From Spirochaetales bacterium (GTDB lineage Bacteria; Spirochaetota; Spirochaetia; DSM-27196; SLST01): 7,643 nt of DNA. The stretch covers positions 1 to 7,643 of the forward strand of contig DAOWMR010000125.1 in the NCBI GenBank assembly GCA_030642995.1, in the 5' to 3' direction. The notes below the pieces were generated by a model that was not told the origin of the DNA, did no database searches, and saw nothing but the letters and a program-made list of their open reading frames with translations. Positions 1-5,280 of this stretch are shown here, one piece after another. The position numbers and the translations under genes were made by a program. How positions within the stretch are numbered: the stretch's first letter is position 1; the number at the start of each line of letters is the position of its first letter.

Positions 1-17
1 CATGGTTCGGTTTCCTT
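1..17 (-). promoter_or_regulatory. Possible RBS and start codon of a gene continuing past the left edge
   Basis: On the minus strand an AAGGA Shine-Dalgarno-like sequence (17-13) lies 9 nt before an ATG (3-1), just after the stop codon of the exported-protein gene at 22. The short distance suggests a co-transcribed downstream gene. Only the start codon is in view, so its identity cannot be judged. Confidence 0.35.
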
Positions 18-21
18 GGGG

Positions 22-477
22 CTAGTGATCGATTGCTTGCGCGCGGACTTCGTAGTGCTCGCCGCCGTCGGCGGTGAGGTCAACCAGCACGGTTTGTCCG
101 CCAATACCGTGCTGCGTACACCGCGCACGCACGATGACGGTCATCAGCTCGTCGGGAATCTCAATTCCAGACTGGCTTCGCGTGAAGGGTTGCTCGTTAT
201 CATGCGGGTGCAGGAGCACGCGTTCCGCAACAACCTGCATCTCCCGGGGGTCAACCACCTGCCACGCGTCGGCATAGTGATCCCAACCCTCGTCATTGTG
301 TTCCACGGTGACGTCAAACCGCCACGTCCCGTCGGTTGCCTGCACCGCTTCGACGTACCGAACCTGCGCCCAGTTGAGGTCGTCTGCGCTCTCCTCCGCC
401 TGGTCCTGGGCGCCGGCATATCCAACCGATACGAGGGCGATCGCGATCACCATAATAGTCGCTAGTATTGATCTCAT
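22..477 (-). CDS. Conserved exported protein of unknown function
   Basis: This 151-residue protein has an N-terminal signal peptide: a hydrophobic segment at residues 4-20 ending in an Ala-x-Ala-type cleavage site near YAGAQ. The mature part is a single compact, beta-rich region (WRFDVTV..., VIVRARC..., TVLVDL) of roughly 115 residues. The stretch HNDEGWDHYADAWQVVDP, followed by LLHPH and EQPFTRS, resembles a conserved family of small secreted proteins recalled from proteobacteria. No function is known to me, and no catalytic motif is obvious beyond clustered His, Asp and Trp residues. The ATG at 477 was chosen because it begins the signal peptide; the open frame continues upstream to 1095, but only through the divergent neighbour. 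The RBS in front of the ATG is weak. Another gene may start 18 bp after its stop. Export to the periplasm is inferred from the signal peptide; the role is unknown. Confidence 0.8.
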   Translation of the reverse strand: MRSILATIMVIAIALVSVGYAGAQDQAEESADDLNWAQVRYVEAVQATDGTWRFDVTVEHNDEGWDHYADAWQVVDPREMQVVAERVLLHPHDNEQPFTRSQSGIEIPDELMTVIVRARCTQHGIGGQTVLVDLTADGGEHYEVRAQAIDH

Positions 478-585
478 AGTTGATTCTGAAGGTACCGCCC
501 GGGAAGGGTGTGAGTCGAGTGTTAATGGCTGAAGGTCTTCTTGACGCAGAAGTGCTCCTATTGCATGCTTTGCTGGAGGCATTTC
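478..585. other. Divergent intergenic region
   Basis: This 108-bp spacer separates two divergently transcribed envelope genes and must hold both of their promoters. On the plus strand a TTGACG (541-546) is the best -35 candidate, but the hexamer 17 bp later (CATGCT, 564-569) matches the -10 consensus poorly. A GGAGG Shine-Dalgarno (575-579) serves the plus-strand gene. No convincing minus-strand promoter is visible. Confidence 0.4.
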
Positions 586-1203
586 ATGAAACGGTTGATA
601 TTGCTGTCTTTGCTGCTGCTTCCTGTCCTGGTGATGTCGGAAGAGCTCCGGGATCAACGCTTTGACCTGTCTCTTTCTGCCGCAGTTGCGCTTCCCGGGT
701 TGATCGAAGCTTCCCTGGAGGAGGGGTTTCCGGAAGAGTCGAGTCTTCTCTTCCTCAGCCGGGTCTCCCCGGCGGTGAAACTGGTAGCGGAGTACTATCT
801 GATCCCCTGGCTCGCTCCAAGTATCGCTGTTCACTATGCCGCGCTGTTTCTGCCCCAGGATATCGATCTTGGTTACTGGGACGACAGGCAGCACATCATT
901 CCCCGAAACGATATCCATTTCACCGAGGTTGAAGCCGGGATCAAGTACCGGGTATTCGCCGGGGGGGCCTGGACCGTCGAGCCCGGTCTGTACTTCGGGT
1001 ACTGCCACACCTTCTCTTCCAGCCTGGATGCGAGGAACAACGGTTTCATTATGGATGTAGCGACGGAGATCCAGCGTCATTTTCGAAGATATCATCTGGT
1101 GTCGACGGTGGGGTTCATGATGCAGTGGTACGGAGGGGTGAAGGATCTTGCCTACATACGGTCCTACCCGGTGGTGTACGCGGCCCTGGGGGTAGGGATT
1201 TGA
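586..1203 (+). CDS. Exported, outer-membrane beta-barrel-like protein
   Basis: This 205-residue protein begins with a Lys-Arg and Leu-rich signal peptide (residues 1 to about 17, MKRLILLSLLLLPVLVMS). The rest lacks long hydrophobic helices and consists of alternating, aromatic-rich segments that look like transmembrane beta strands: VKLVAEYYLIPWLAPSIAVH, TEVEAGIKYRVF, TVEPGLYFGY, YHLVSTVGFMMQWYGG, and a C-terminal strand VVYAALGVGI. This fits a small outer-membrane barrel or a related surface protein, but no named family is recognised. The ATG at 586 was preferred over the upstream TTG at 541 because it has a GGAGG Shine-Dalgarno 6 nt before it (575-579) and starts the signal peptide. The outer-membrane location is inferred from composition and strand pattern. 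It could also be a soluble periplasmic beta protein. Confidence 0.75.
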   Translation: MKRLILLSLLLLPVLVMSEELRDQRFDLSLSAAVALPGLIEASLEEGFPEESSLLFLSRVSPAVKLVAEYYLIPWLAPSIAVHYAALFLPQDIDLGYWDDRQHIIPRNDIHFTEVEAGIKYRVFAGGAWTVEPGLYFGYCHTFSSSLDARNNGFIMDVATEIQRHFRRYHLVSTVGFMMQWYGGVKDLAYIRSYPVVYAALGVGI

Positions 1204-1232
1204 CAGAGCGAATCCGGAGATTCTGATGTCCC

Positions 1233-1261
1233 TTTACCCCCCGACACCTCGGCGATAGTAT
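1233..1261 (+). promoter_or_regulatory. Candidate sigma70-type promoter of serC
   Basis: TTTACC (1233-1238) and TAGTAT (1256-1261) are separated by 17 bp, each matching four of six consensus bases. Transcription would start near 1268, giving a leader of about 29 nt that contains the AGGAG at 1281-1285. An alternative is the perfect TTGACA at 1200-1205, which overlaps the upstream stop codon, with TCTGAT 16 bp later at 1222-1227. Confidence 0.4.
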
Positions 1262-1296
1262 GGCGATATTCATCAACGTGAGGAGATACAGATAAG

Positions 1297-2382
1297 ATGA
1301 GAAAGCATAATTTCTACGCGGGACCATCCACCCTTCCGCTCCCGGTTCTCGAGGAACTACGGGACCAAATGGTTGACTACGACGGCATGGGCCTCTCTCT
1401 CGTTGAAACGAGTCACCGAAGCAAGGAGTACGACGCGGTGCACAACGCGGCCCTGAACGGTCTTCGTGAGCACCTGGAACTCTCCGACAACTATGACGTG
1501 TTGCTTCTTGGCGGGGGGGCCACGCTGCAGTTCGGAATGATCCCGATGAATTTCCTGTCGGATGGCGAACATGCCGATATCGTGGTGAGCGGCTCCTGGG
1601 CGAAGAAAGCGCTCGACGATATGAACGCCGTTGCAACCGCCAACATTCTTTTTGACGGTGCGGAGTCCAGCTATACGGCCCTCCCTTCTCCGGAGACGGT
1701 CAGGCCATCGGCCGGTTCACGCTACGTGCACATCGCGAGCAACGAGACCATCGGCGGGCTGCAATGGAAGTCCTTCCCGAAGACAGGTGATGTACCGCTC
1801 TTCGTCGACATGTCCAGCGATATCCTCAGCCGGAGGGTGGACATGAGTCAGTTCGGTTTGGCATTTGCCGGAGCGCAGAAGAACCTCGGGCCTGCCGGCC
1901 TTACCATCGTCATCATCCGCAAGGATCTGATCCAGGCGGGTCGCAAAGGTCTGCCGGCGTATCTGAGCTATCGCACTCATGCCGACAAAGGATCTCTTTA
2001 CAACACACCGCCGGTATTCTGCATCCACGCACTCAGCCTGGTCATGAATTGGATCAGGGATCAGGGGGGCGCAGGATCGATAGAGGAGACCAACGACAAG
2101 AAGGCGGCGTTGCTGTACGGAGTGATCAACGAGAACCCTGATTTCTTCCGTTGCCCGGTGGATCCTGCAAATCGATCTTCCATGAACGTCGTCTTCCGTC
2201 TTCCAACCGAAGAATTGGAGGGCGAATTCATTACGGGTGCGGCGGCTGAAGGGATGATCGGTCTCAAGGGCCATCGCAGCGTCGGCGGGATCCGTGCGTC
2301 ACTCTACAATGCACTTTCCATTGAGAGCGTTGAAACACTCACGCAATACATGAAGTCATTCGCTTCCGGTCACGGCGTGTAG
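1297..2382 (+). CDS. serC: Phosphoserine aminotransferase
   Basis: SerC is the cytoplasmic pyridoxal-phosphate enzyme that transfers the amino group of glutamate to 3-phosphohydroxypyruvate, giving O-phosphoserine in serine biosynthesis; it also acts in the vitamin B6 route in some bacteria. The 361-residue length matches the family. Visible hallmarks are the N-terminal FYAGPSTLP, SLVETSHRSKEY (34-45), the cofactor-phosphate loop LGGGATLQF (71-79), SNETIGGLQ (148-156), the cofactor Asp in DMSSD (171-175), the Schiff-base Lys195 in AGAQKNLGPAG, NTPPVF (246-251), and the C-terminal GHRSVGGIRASLYNA. The ATG at 1297 has an AGGAG 11 nt upstream (1281-1285), a slightly long spacing. The gene stands alone; its usual partner serA is not in view. 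Its 3' end overlaps the convergent ABC ATPase gene by 13 bp. Identification is firm. Confidence 0.97.
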   Translation: MRKHNFYAGPSTLPLPVLEELRDQMVDYDGMGLSLVETSHRSKEYDAVHNAALNGLREHLELSDNYDVLLLGGGATLQFGMIPMNFLSDGEHADIVVSGSWAKKALDDMNAVATANILFDGAESSYTALPSPETVRPSAGSRYVHIASNETIGGLQWKSFPKTGDVPLFVDMSSDILSRRVDMSQFGLAFAGAQKNLGPAGLTIVIIRKDLIQAGRKGLPAYLSYRTHADKGSLYNTPPVFCIHALSLVMNWIRDQGGAGSIEETNDKKAALLYGVINENPDFFRCPVDPANRSSMNVVFRLPTEELEGEFITGAAAEGMIGLKGHRSVGGIRASLYNALSIESVETLTQYMKSFASGHGV

Positions 2383-3038
2383 CCCCACCGTTTGAGATCC
2401 GCCTCGCCTGAGGCGGATCGAAGAACGCCGCCGGCGAATACCTCGATTCGGTCGGCGGTGTCCAGAACGTCTCTGTAGGCATGATCGGTAATGAGGATCC
2501 CCTTACGATCGATGTGTGAGGCATGCCGAATCATCTCCTTGAGCGGTTCGCGGTGGATGGGCTCAATCTCGGTGAAAGGCTCGTCCAGAAAGATGAAAGG
2601 CGCCGGCAACGCGACAATGAGCATCTCTTCCAGATAACGTTGTTCCCCCCCGGAGAGCGATCCGATGCGCTGTCGTTGGATTGGGGAGATTCGTGGATGC
2701 TCCAGGAGGGTCCGGCAGATCTCGGTCTCACCGAGCAAACCCTTCACCGCACCTCTGACCGTCATTCGACGAGGAAGGAAAGGTTCCTGGGCGAGATGGC
2801 CAAGGCGCTCGGTACGGTAGGCGTGATCCAGCGTCCTACCACCGAGGGCAAGGTGCATTGAATCGGCATGAAGAACTCCGAACAGCGCGCGGAGCATCGT
2901 GGTCTTGCCGCATCCGTTTGGCCCCAGCACACCCACAATCTCACCGGGCTCGCATTGGAGGAAGATCCCTGCCAGCACCCGGTGCCGGCCGAACGAATGG
3001 GTGAGGCTGTCTACCTCCAATTTGCGGATCAGGTCCAC
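2370..3038 (-). CDS. ABC transporter ATP-binding protein
   Basis: This 222-residue protein is a complete single ABC ATPase domain. From a GTG start it shows Walker A GPNGCGKTT (39-47), Q-loop Gln84 in HLAQEPFLP, signature LSGGE (128-132), Walker B FIFLDEP (148-154) with the catalytic Glu, and switch His186 in ILITDHAYRD. All catalytic positions are intact, so it should hydrolyse ATP. The C-terminal part (ITDHAYRDVLD...DRIEV, ending WGYTP) recalls LptB-like ATPases and paralogues in Bacteroidetes; this is a resemblance, not a proof of lipopolysaccharide transport. The start was set at GTG 3038 because it follows a GCGGGG at 5 nt and overlaps the stop of the upstream membrane-protein gene (3029-3031) by 10 bp, typical of coupled translation. 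A TTG at 3020 is an alternative. The longer open frame upstream runs through the membrane-protein gene and is not real. Confidence 0.9.
   Translation of the reverse strand: MDLIRKLEVDSLTHSFGRHRVLAGIFLQCEPGEIVGVLGPNGCGKTTMLRALFGVLHADSMHLALGGRTLDHAYRTERLGHLAQEPFLPRRMTVRGAVKGLLGETEICRTLLEHPRISPIQRQRIGSLSGGEQRYLEEMLIVALPAPFIFLDEPFTEIEPIHREPLKEMIRHASHIDRKGILITDHAYRDVLDTADRIEVFAGGVLRSASGEADLKRWGYTP
2396..2419. repeat. Perfect 10-bp hairpin at the serC/ABC convergent end
   Basis: GATCCGCCTC (2396-2405) and GAGGCGGATC (2410-2419) form a perfect 10-bp stem with a GCCT loop. It starts 14 nt after the serC stop codon and lies inside the last codons of the minus-strand ABC gene. No T-run follows on either strand, so it is not a classic intrinsic terminator. 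It may stabilise the serC 3' end or slow polymerase. Confidence 0.55.
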
Positions 3039-3400
3039 ATCAACCCCGCTATTAACAGAACCGTGCCCACCGCGAGAGCCACCACCCAGGCGCCGGCGGC
3101 CAGGACACCCTCGCCCAGTCCGGCGTTCCCATAGTAGGGCAATTCCCTCCCGTGAAAGAGCCGCATGGCGACCAGGCCCAAGGCCTGACCGGCGGTCATG
3201 ATGAGAATCGCTCCCATTATCGCCGCTACCTTCAGCGCCCGGCCCGCGGAATCGGAAAGCGCCTGACCTGCATCGACAGAGGCGAGCGACACGGCAAAGA
3301 GAGCGCTCGCCCCGAGAAGCGAGAGGGCAAGATTGTAGAAAATGCACCGCCGGGCGAAGAGCCAGAGAAGCCCGATGTGGGTCGAAAATCGATTCCGCAT
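3029..3400 (-). CDS. Small three-helix membrane protein, probable ABC partner
   Basis: This 123-residue protein has three predicted membrane helices, at about residues 19-43, 56-79 and 97-120. A basic N-terminus (MRNR) and a basic loop after the second helix suggest how it sits in the inner membrane. A loop with GRELPYYGNAGLGEG (84-98) precedes the last helix. It matches no family I recognise. Its stop overlaps the ABC ATPase start by 10 bp, so the two are probably translated together and may form one complex, with this protein as membrane anchor or half-permease. Three helices are few for a classic permease. The ATG at 3400 was chosen because it opens the membrane-protein sequence; the frame upstream of it (to 3544) has unrelated polar sequence. 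No Shine-Dalgarno is seen; a TACAAT hexamer lies 6 bp before the start, which could mean a leaderless mRNA. Confidence 0.72.
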   Translation of the reverse strand: MRNRFSTHIGLLWLFARRCIFYNLALSLLGASALFAVSLASVDAGQALSDSAGRALKVAAIMGAILIMTAGQALGLVAMRLFHGRELPYYGNAGLGEGVLAAGAWVVALAVGTVLLIAGLMWT

Positions 3401-3406
3401 CGCACC

Positions 3407-3412
3407 ATTGTA
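3407..3412 (-). promoter_or_regulatory. Possible -10 element of the membrane-protein/ABC operon
   Basis: On the minus strand TACAAT (3412-3407) matches five of six -10 consensus bases and ends 6 nt before the ATG at 3400. No acceptable -35 lies 16-18 bp upstream. A second -10-like TATAAC lies at 3448-3443, overlapping the -10 of the plus-strand promoter. Confidence 0.25.
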
Positions 3413-3422
3413 GCGGAAAACT

Positions 3423-3451
3423 TTGACGGCGTGGCGGTAACGTGTTATACT
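3423..3451 (+). promoter_or_regulatory. Strong extended -10 sigma70-type promoter
   Basis: TTGACG (3423-3428) and TATACT (3446-3451) each match five of six consensus bases and are exactly 17 bp apart. A TG at 3443-3444, one base before the -10, makes this an extended -10 element. Transcription should start around 3457-3459. It drives the short structured transcript that ends at the terminator at 3603-3631. Confidence 0.75.
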
Positions 3452-3493
3452 AAGTTTGGGAGGGTAAGATTGGTTTACATGCAAGAGGTGGAG

Positions 3494-3568
3494 ATGAAAA
3501 CGCCGCCAGTCTTCCAGCGCCGGTCGTACCGGCATTTCGACCAATTTCTTCAGCGCGAAACGCGCTAA
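3494..3568 (+). CDS. Candidate 24-residue basic small protein
   Basis: An ATG at 3494 begins a 24-codon frame ending in TAA (3566-3568). A GAGG (3485-3488) lies 5 nt before it within a purine-rich AAGAGGTGGAG run, a good Shine-Dalgarno. An in-frame ATG at 3479 would add five residues but lacks a well-placed site. The peptide is polar and basic (six Lys/Arg plus one His against one Asp and one Glu), with aromatic residues in YRHFDQF, and has no membrane segment or signal. I recognise no family. It is the only ORF in a transcript with its own promoter and terminator, which is the main argument that it is real. It does not look like an attenuator leader: there is no run of one regulatory codon and no plus-strand gene nearby downstream. 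Confidence 0.45.
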   Translation: MKTPPVFQRRSYRHFDQFLQRETR

Positions 3569-3602
3569 ACACCAAGTGATGCTACCTGAGGTAGCAGATC
3601 AG

Positions 3603-3631
3603 AAAGCCGGTAGTGAGTACCGGCTTTTTTT
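3603..3631 (+). terminator. Rho-independent terminator
   Basis: AAAGCCGGTA (3603-3612) and TACCGGCTTT (3618-3627) form a perfect 10-bp stem with a GTGAG loop, followed by a T-run through 3631. It ends the short plus-strand transcript. The T-run overlaps the TAA stop of the convergent hydrolase gene (3630-3632). Read from the minus strand the hairpin follows that stop directly but has only TTTCT behind it, so it may work weakly in that direction too. Confidence 0.9.
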
Positions 3632-5177
3632 ATTGGCCGAGTATGAACTCCGACACACTGTTCACCAGCTCTTCAGATAGCTCAAATGAGGGATCGGCGT
3701 AGGCCCGTTGATTTGCAGCAAGGTCCGCCGCCGGGACCATTTTCAGCACGTGGTTCATTCCGGGGATGACCACCAATTGTGATCGGGGGTGAGCCGCCGA
3801 GAGCGCCTCTGCATCGGAGACCGGAACCTGGAGGTCTTCCACACCGGTTACCACGAGTAGCGGCTGTGCGATAGCTGCGATCAACGTAATCGGATCAAAC
3901 TGGATGATTGATCGAAGGTAGGGCTGCACGCTCGGTCTGAAGAATGGTGCGAGTTCCGGCGGAACCTCCGGGACCTCGCTGTCGTCGCGGATAGCCGCGA
4001 ATATCTCCTGTGCGCTTGCGAAGAGCGCCGAGTCGGGACCCAGACTGCGTTCGAGCTGCTCCAGGGTGAGGGCATCAAGTGTTCGGCCGGGGGCGGCAAT
4101 ACAGATTGCGCCCGAGACAATATCCCTGGCCAGACGCGCCGCTGCGGGATCTACACCGAGCCCCGCATCAGGATCGAGATCGGATGCAAGGGCCGACAGG
4201 ACGATGAGTCCTCCTTCACTGTGACCAGCAAGGTATACGTCCGACACATCGCCTCTCGCGTCGGCCCACAGAACCCATGAGAGGAGGTCGTTCACGAAAT
4301 CGGCAAAGATCAGGTCCTCTTCCTGCATTCCTTCGTAGGCGGATTCACCAAGCCCCCGCTTGTCGTATCGCAGCGACGCGATGCCGTGACTCGCGAGTCC
4401 CTCTGCGAGGAGTTTGAGACTGTCGTTTCGGCCTGGAATGAGCCTGCTGTTACCGTCTCGGTCCGTCGGGCCGGAACCGGCGACGATGATCACCAGCGGC
4501 GTCTGCGTGCCGATCTCCGGCGTGAAAAGCGTGCCGCGTATGGTGACGCCGTCGGTTTCAATGGAGACGCTGGTCTCCGAGCCGTCCGTTGTCTCACCTG
4601 CATCCGGCAAATCCACGGCATCAAGATCCGCGACACGCGTGATCGCAAACTCGCCCGACGCGGGCCCTTGAGTGAAGACACCTGAAATCGTGGCATCGTC
4701 GGATAGTTCTCCGTCTGCAACGAGGGTCGGGCCCGAGGTGGCCAGCTCGAAGTGGACTGCGGATCCTGCTGAATTACCGGTGGCACTGACGTTGGTGAGC
4801 GGAAGTCCGTAGGCCATTTGCACCGGAATATCCATAGTTGCGACGGAACGAAGGTCCACAGCCGCGGCGGCCATGGTTGGATCCTGGAGGAACTTCACGA
4901 CAATATCGATCTCGGCGCCCTGCACTTTCAGAGATCCTTCCCAAACCCCGACAAATTGCACCTGAACATCCTCCCTCACGGTGTCCTCGGCCTGGGCCGG
5001 GGATTCGGTATCGGCGACTGCAGGCCCGGATACATCCGGCGCCGTGTCGGGCCCGACGGCAGCGGTTGTGGCGTCAACGCCGCCATAACTCGCACACCCC
5101 ATGACGAGAAAAATCGCAAGGATTGTTGCGGCTCCGATTCCAGTTTTCACGGTGGTCCTGATATTCGTGATTGTCAT
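3630..5177 (-). CDS. Lipoprotein alpha/beta hydrolase (serine esterase/peptidase-like)
   Basis: This 515-residue protein starts with a lipoprotein signal peptide: a hydrophobic segment at 13-26 and lipobox VMGC with lipidated Cys28. It should be membrane-anchored facing the periplasm or surface. An Asp/Ala/Thr-rich linker (about 32-68) leads to a beta-rich domain (about 70-182, beginning VQFVGVWEGSL). An alpha/beta hydrolase domain follows (about 200-513). Catalytic elements are the oxyanion region VAGSGPTDRDG (232-242), the conserved RYDKRGLGES (270-279), nucleophile Ser320 in GHSEGG, acid Asp448 in VVTGVEDLQVP, and His476 in IPGMNH. The triad is therefore complete. The layout matches acyl esterases and S9-like hydrolases with an N-terminal accessory domain; the substrate is not predictable. 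The ATG at 5177 has GAGGGG (5188-5183) 5 nt before it. It lies 103 bp behind the phosphofructokinase gene on the same strand, so co-transcription is possible but not shown. Confidence 0.9.
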   Translation of the reverse strand: MTITNIRTTVKTGIGAATILAIFLVMGCASYGGVDATTAAVGPDTAPDVSGPAVADTESPAQAEDTVREDVQVQFVGVWEGSLKVQGAEIDIVVKFLQDPTMAAAAVDLRSVATMDIPVQMAYGLPLTNVSATGNSAGSAVHFELATSGPTLVADGELSDDATISGVFTQGPASGEFAITRVADLDAVDLPDAGETTDGSETSVSIETDGVTIRGTLFTPEIGTQTPLVIIVAGSGPTDRDGNSRLIPGRNDSLKLLAEGLASHGIASLRYDKRGLGESAYEGMQEEDLIFADFVNDLLSWVLWADARGDVSDVYLAGHSEGGLIVLSALASDLDPDAGLGVDPAAARLARDIVSGAICIAAPGRTLDALTLEQLERSLGPDSALFASAQEIFAAIRDDSEVPEVPPELAPFFRPSVQPYLRSIIQFDPITLIAAIAQPLLVVTGVEDLQVPVSDAEALSAAHPRSQLVVIPGMNHVLKMVPAADLAANQRAYADPSFELSEELVNSVSEFILGQ

Positions 5178-5247
5178 GACGTCCCCTCGTTGACCGTGCT
5201 CGACGGTTACTACCCCTGCGAGGCGAGAATATTCAATCGATCTGCAG

Positions 5248-5276
5248 TCCGGAAAGCCTGCGGCAGGCCACCCGGA
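5248..5276. repeat. Two-part hairpin just after the phosphofructokinase stop
   Basis: TCCGG (5248-5252) pairs with CCGGA (5272-5276), and GCCTG (5256-5260) pairs with CAGGC (5264-5268). The two stems are separated by a symmetric 3x3 internal loop (AAA/CAC) and capped by CGG. The structure starts 4 bp downstream of the phosphofructokinase stop on the minus strand. There is no T-run, so it is more likely a 3'-end stabiliser or weak terminator between the two genes. Confidence 0.45.
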
Positions 5277-5280
5277 ACGC

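Larger units (their letters stand above)
3458..3631 (+). ncRNA. Short structured transcript of about 174 nt (small RNA or small-protein mRNA)
   Basis: The unit has its own promoter (3423-3451) and an intrinsic terminator (3603-3631), with no other gene between them except a 24-codon ORF. Four hairpins are visible: GCCGGT/ACCGGC (3519-3533), AGCGCG/CGCGCT with an AAA loop (3552-3566), TGCTACC/GGTAGCA with a TGA loop (3580-3596), and the terminator stem. ATTGGT near the 5' end (3469-3474) can also pair with ACCAAT (3540-3545), closing a domain around the ORF. It lacks recognisable hallmarks of tmRNA, SRP RNA, RNase P RNA or 6S RNA. It could be a trans-acting small RNA, an mRNA for the small protein, or a dual-function RNA. 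The 5' end is inferred from promoter spacing. Confidence 0.5.

Noticed and set aside
478..1095. Minus-strand extension of the exported-protein frame up to 1095
   Set aside because: The signal peptide starts at 477; the extension lies antisense to the barrel-like protein gene and has low-complexity, Gln/Arg-rich shadow sequence.
1210..1223. GAATC-CGGA-GATTC hairpin after the barrel-like protein gene
   Set aside because: Only a 5-bp stem with no T-run; too weak to call a terminator.
1115..1636. Minus-strand frame antisense to serC
   Set aside because: Arg/Pro/Ser-rich shadow typical of GC-rich antisense frames, overlapping a certain gene.
3039..3347. N-terminal extension of the ABC ATPase frame
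   Set aside because: It overlaps the membrane-protein gene on the same strand and is Arg/Gly/Ser-rich without domain features; the ATPase domain begins near 3038.
3152..3493. Plus-strand frame running into the small ORF from 3152
   Set aside because: Its upstream part is antisense to the membrane-protein gene, and the promoter for the small ORF lies within it (3423-3451), so it would not be on that transcript.
3458..3631. Amino-acid attenuator or riboswitch controlling a downstream gene
   Set aside because: The next genes to the right are on the minus strand and the ORF has no run of a single regulatory codon, so there is no plus-strand target.
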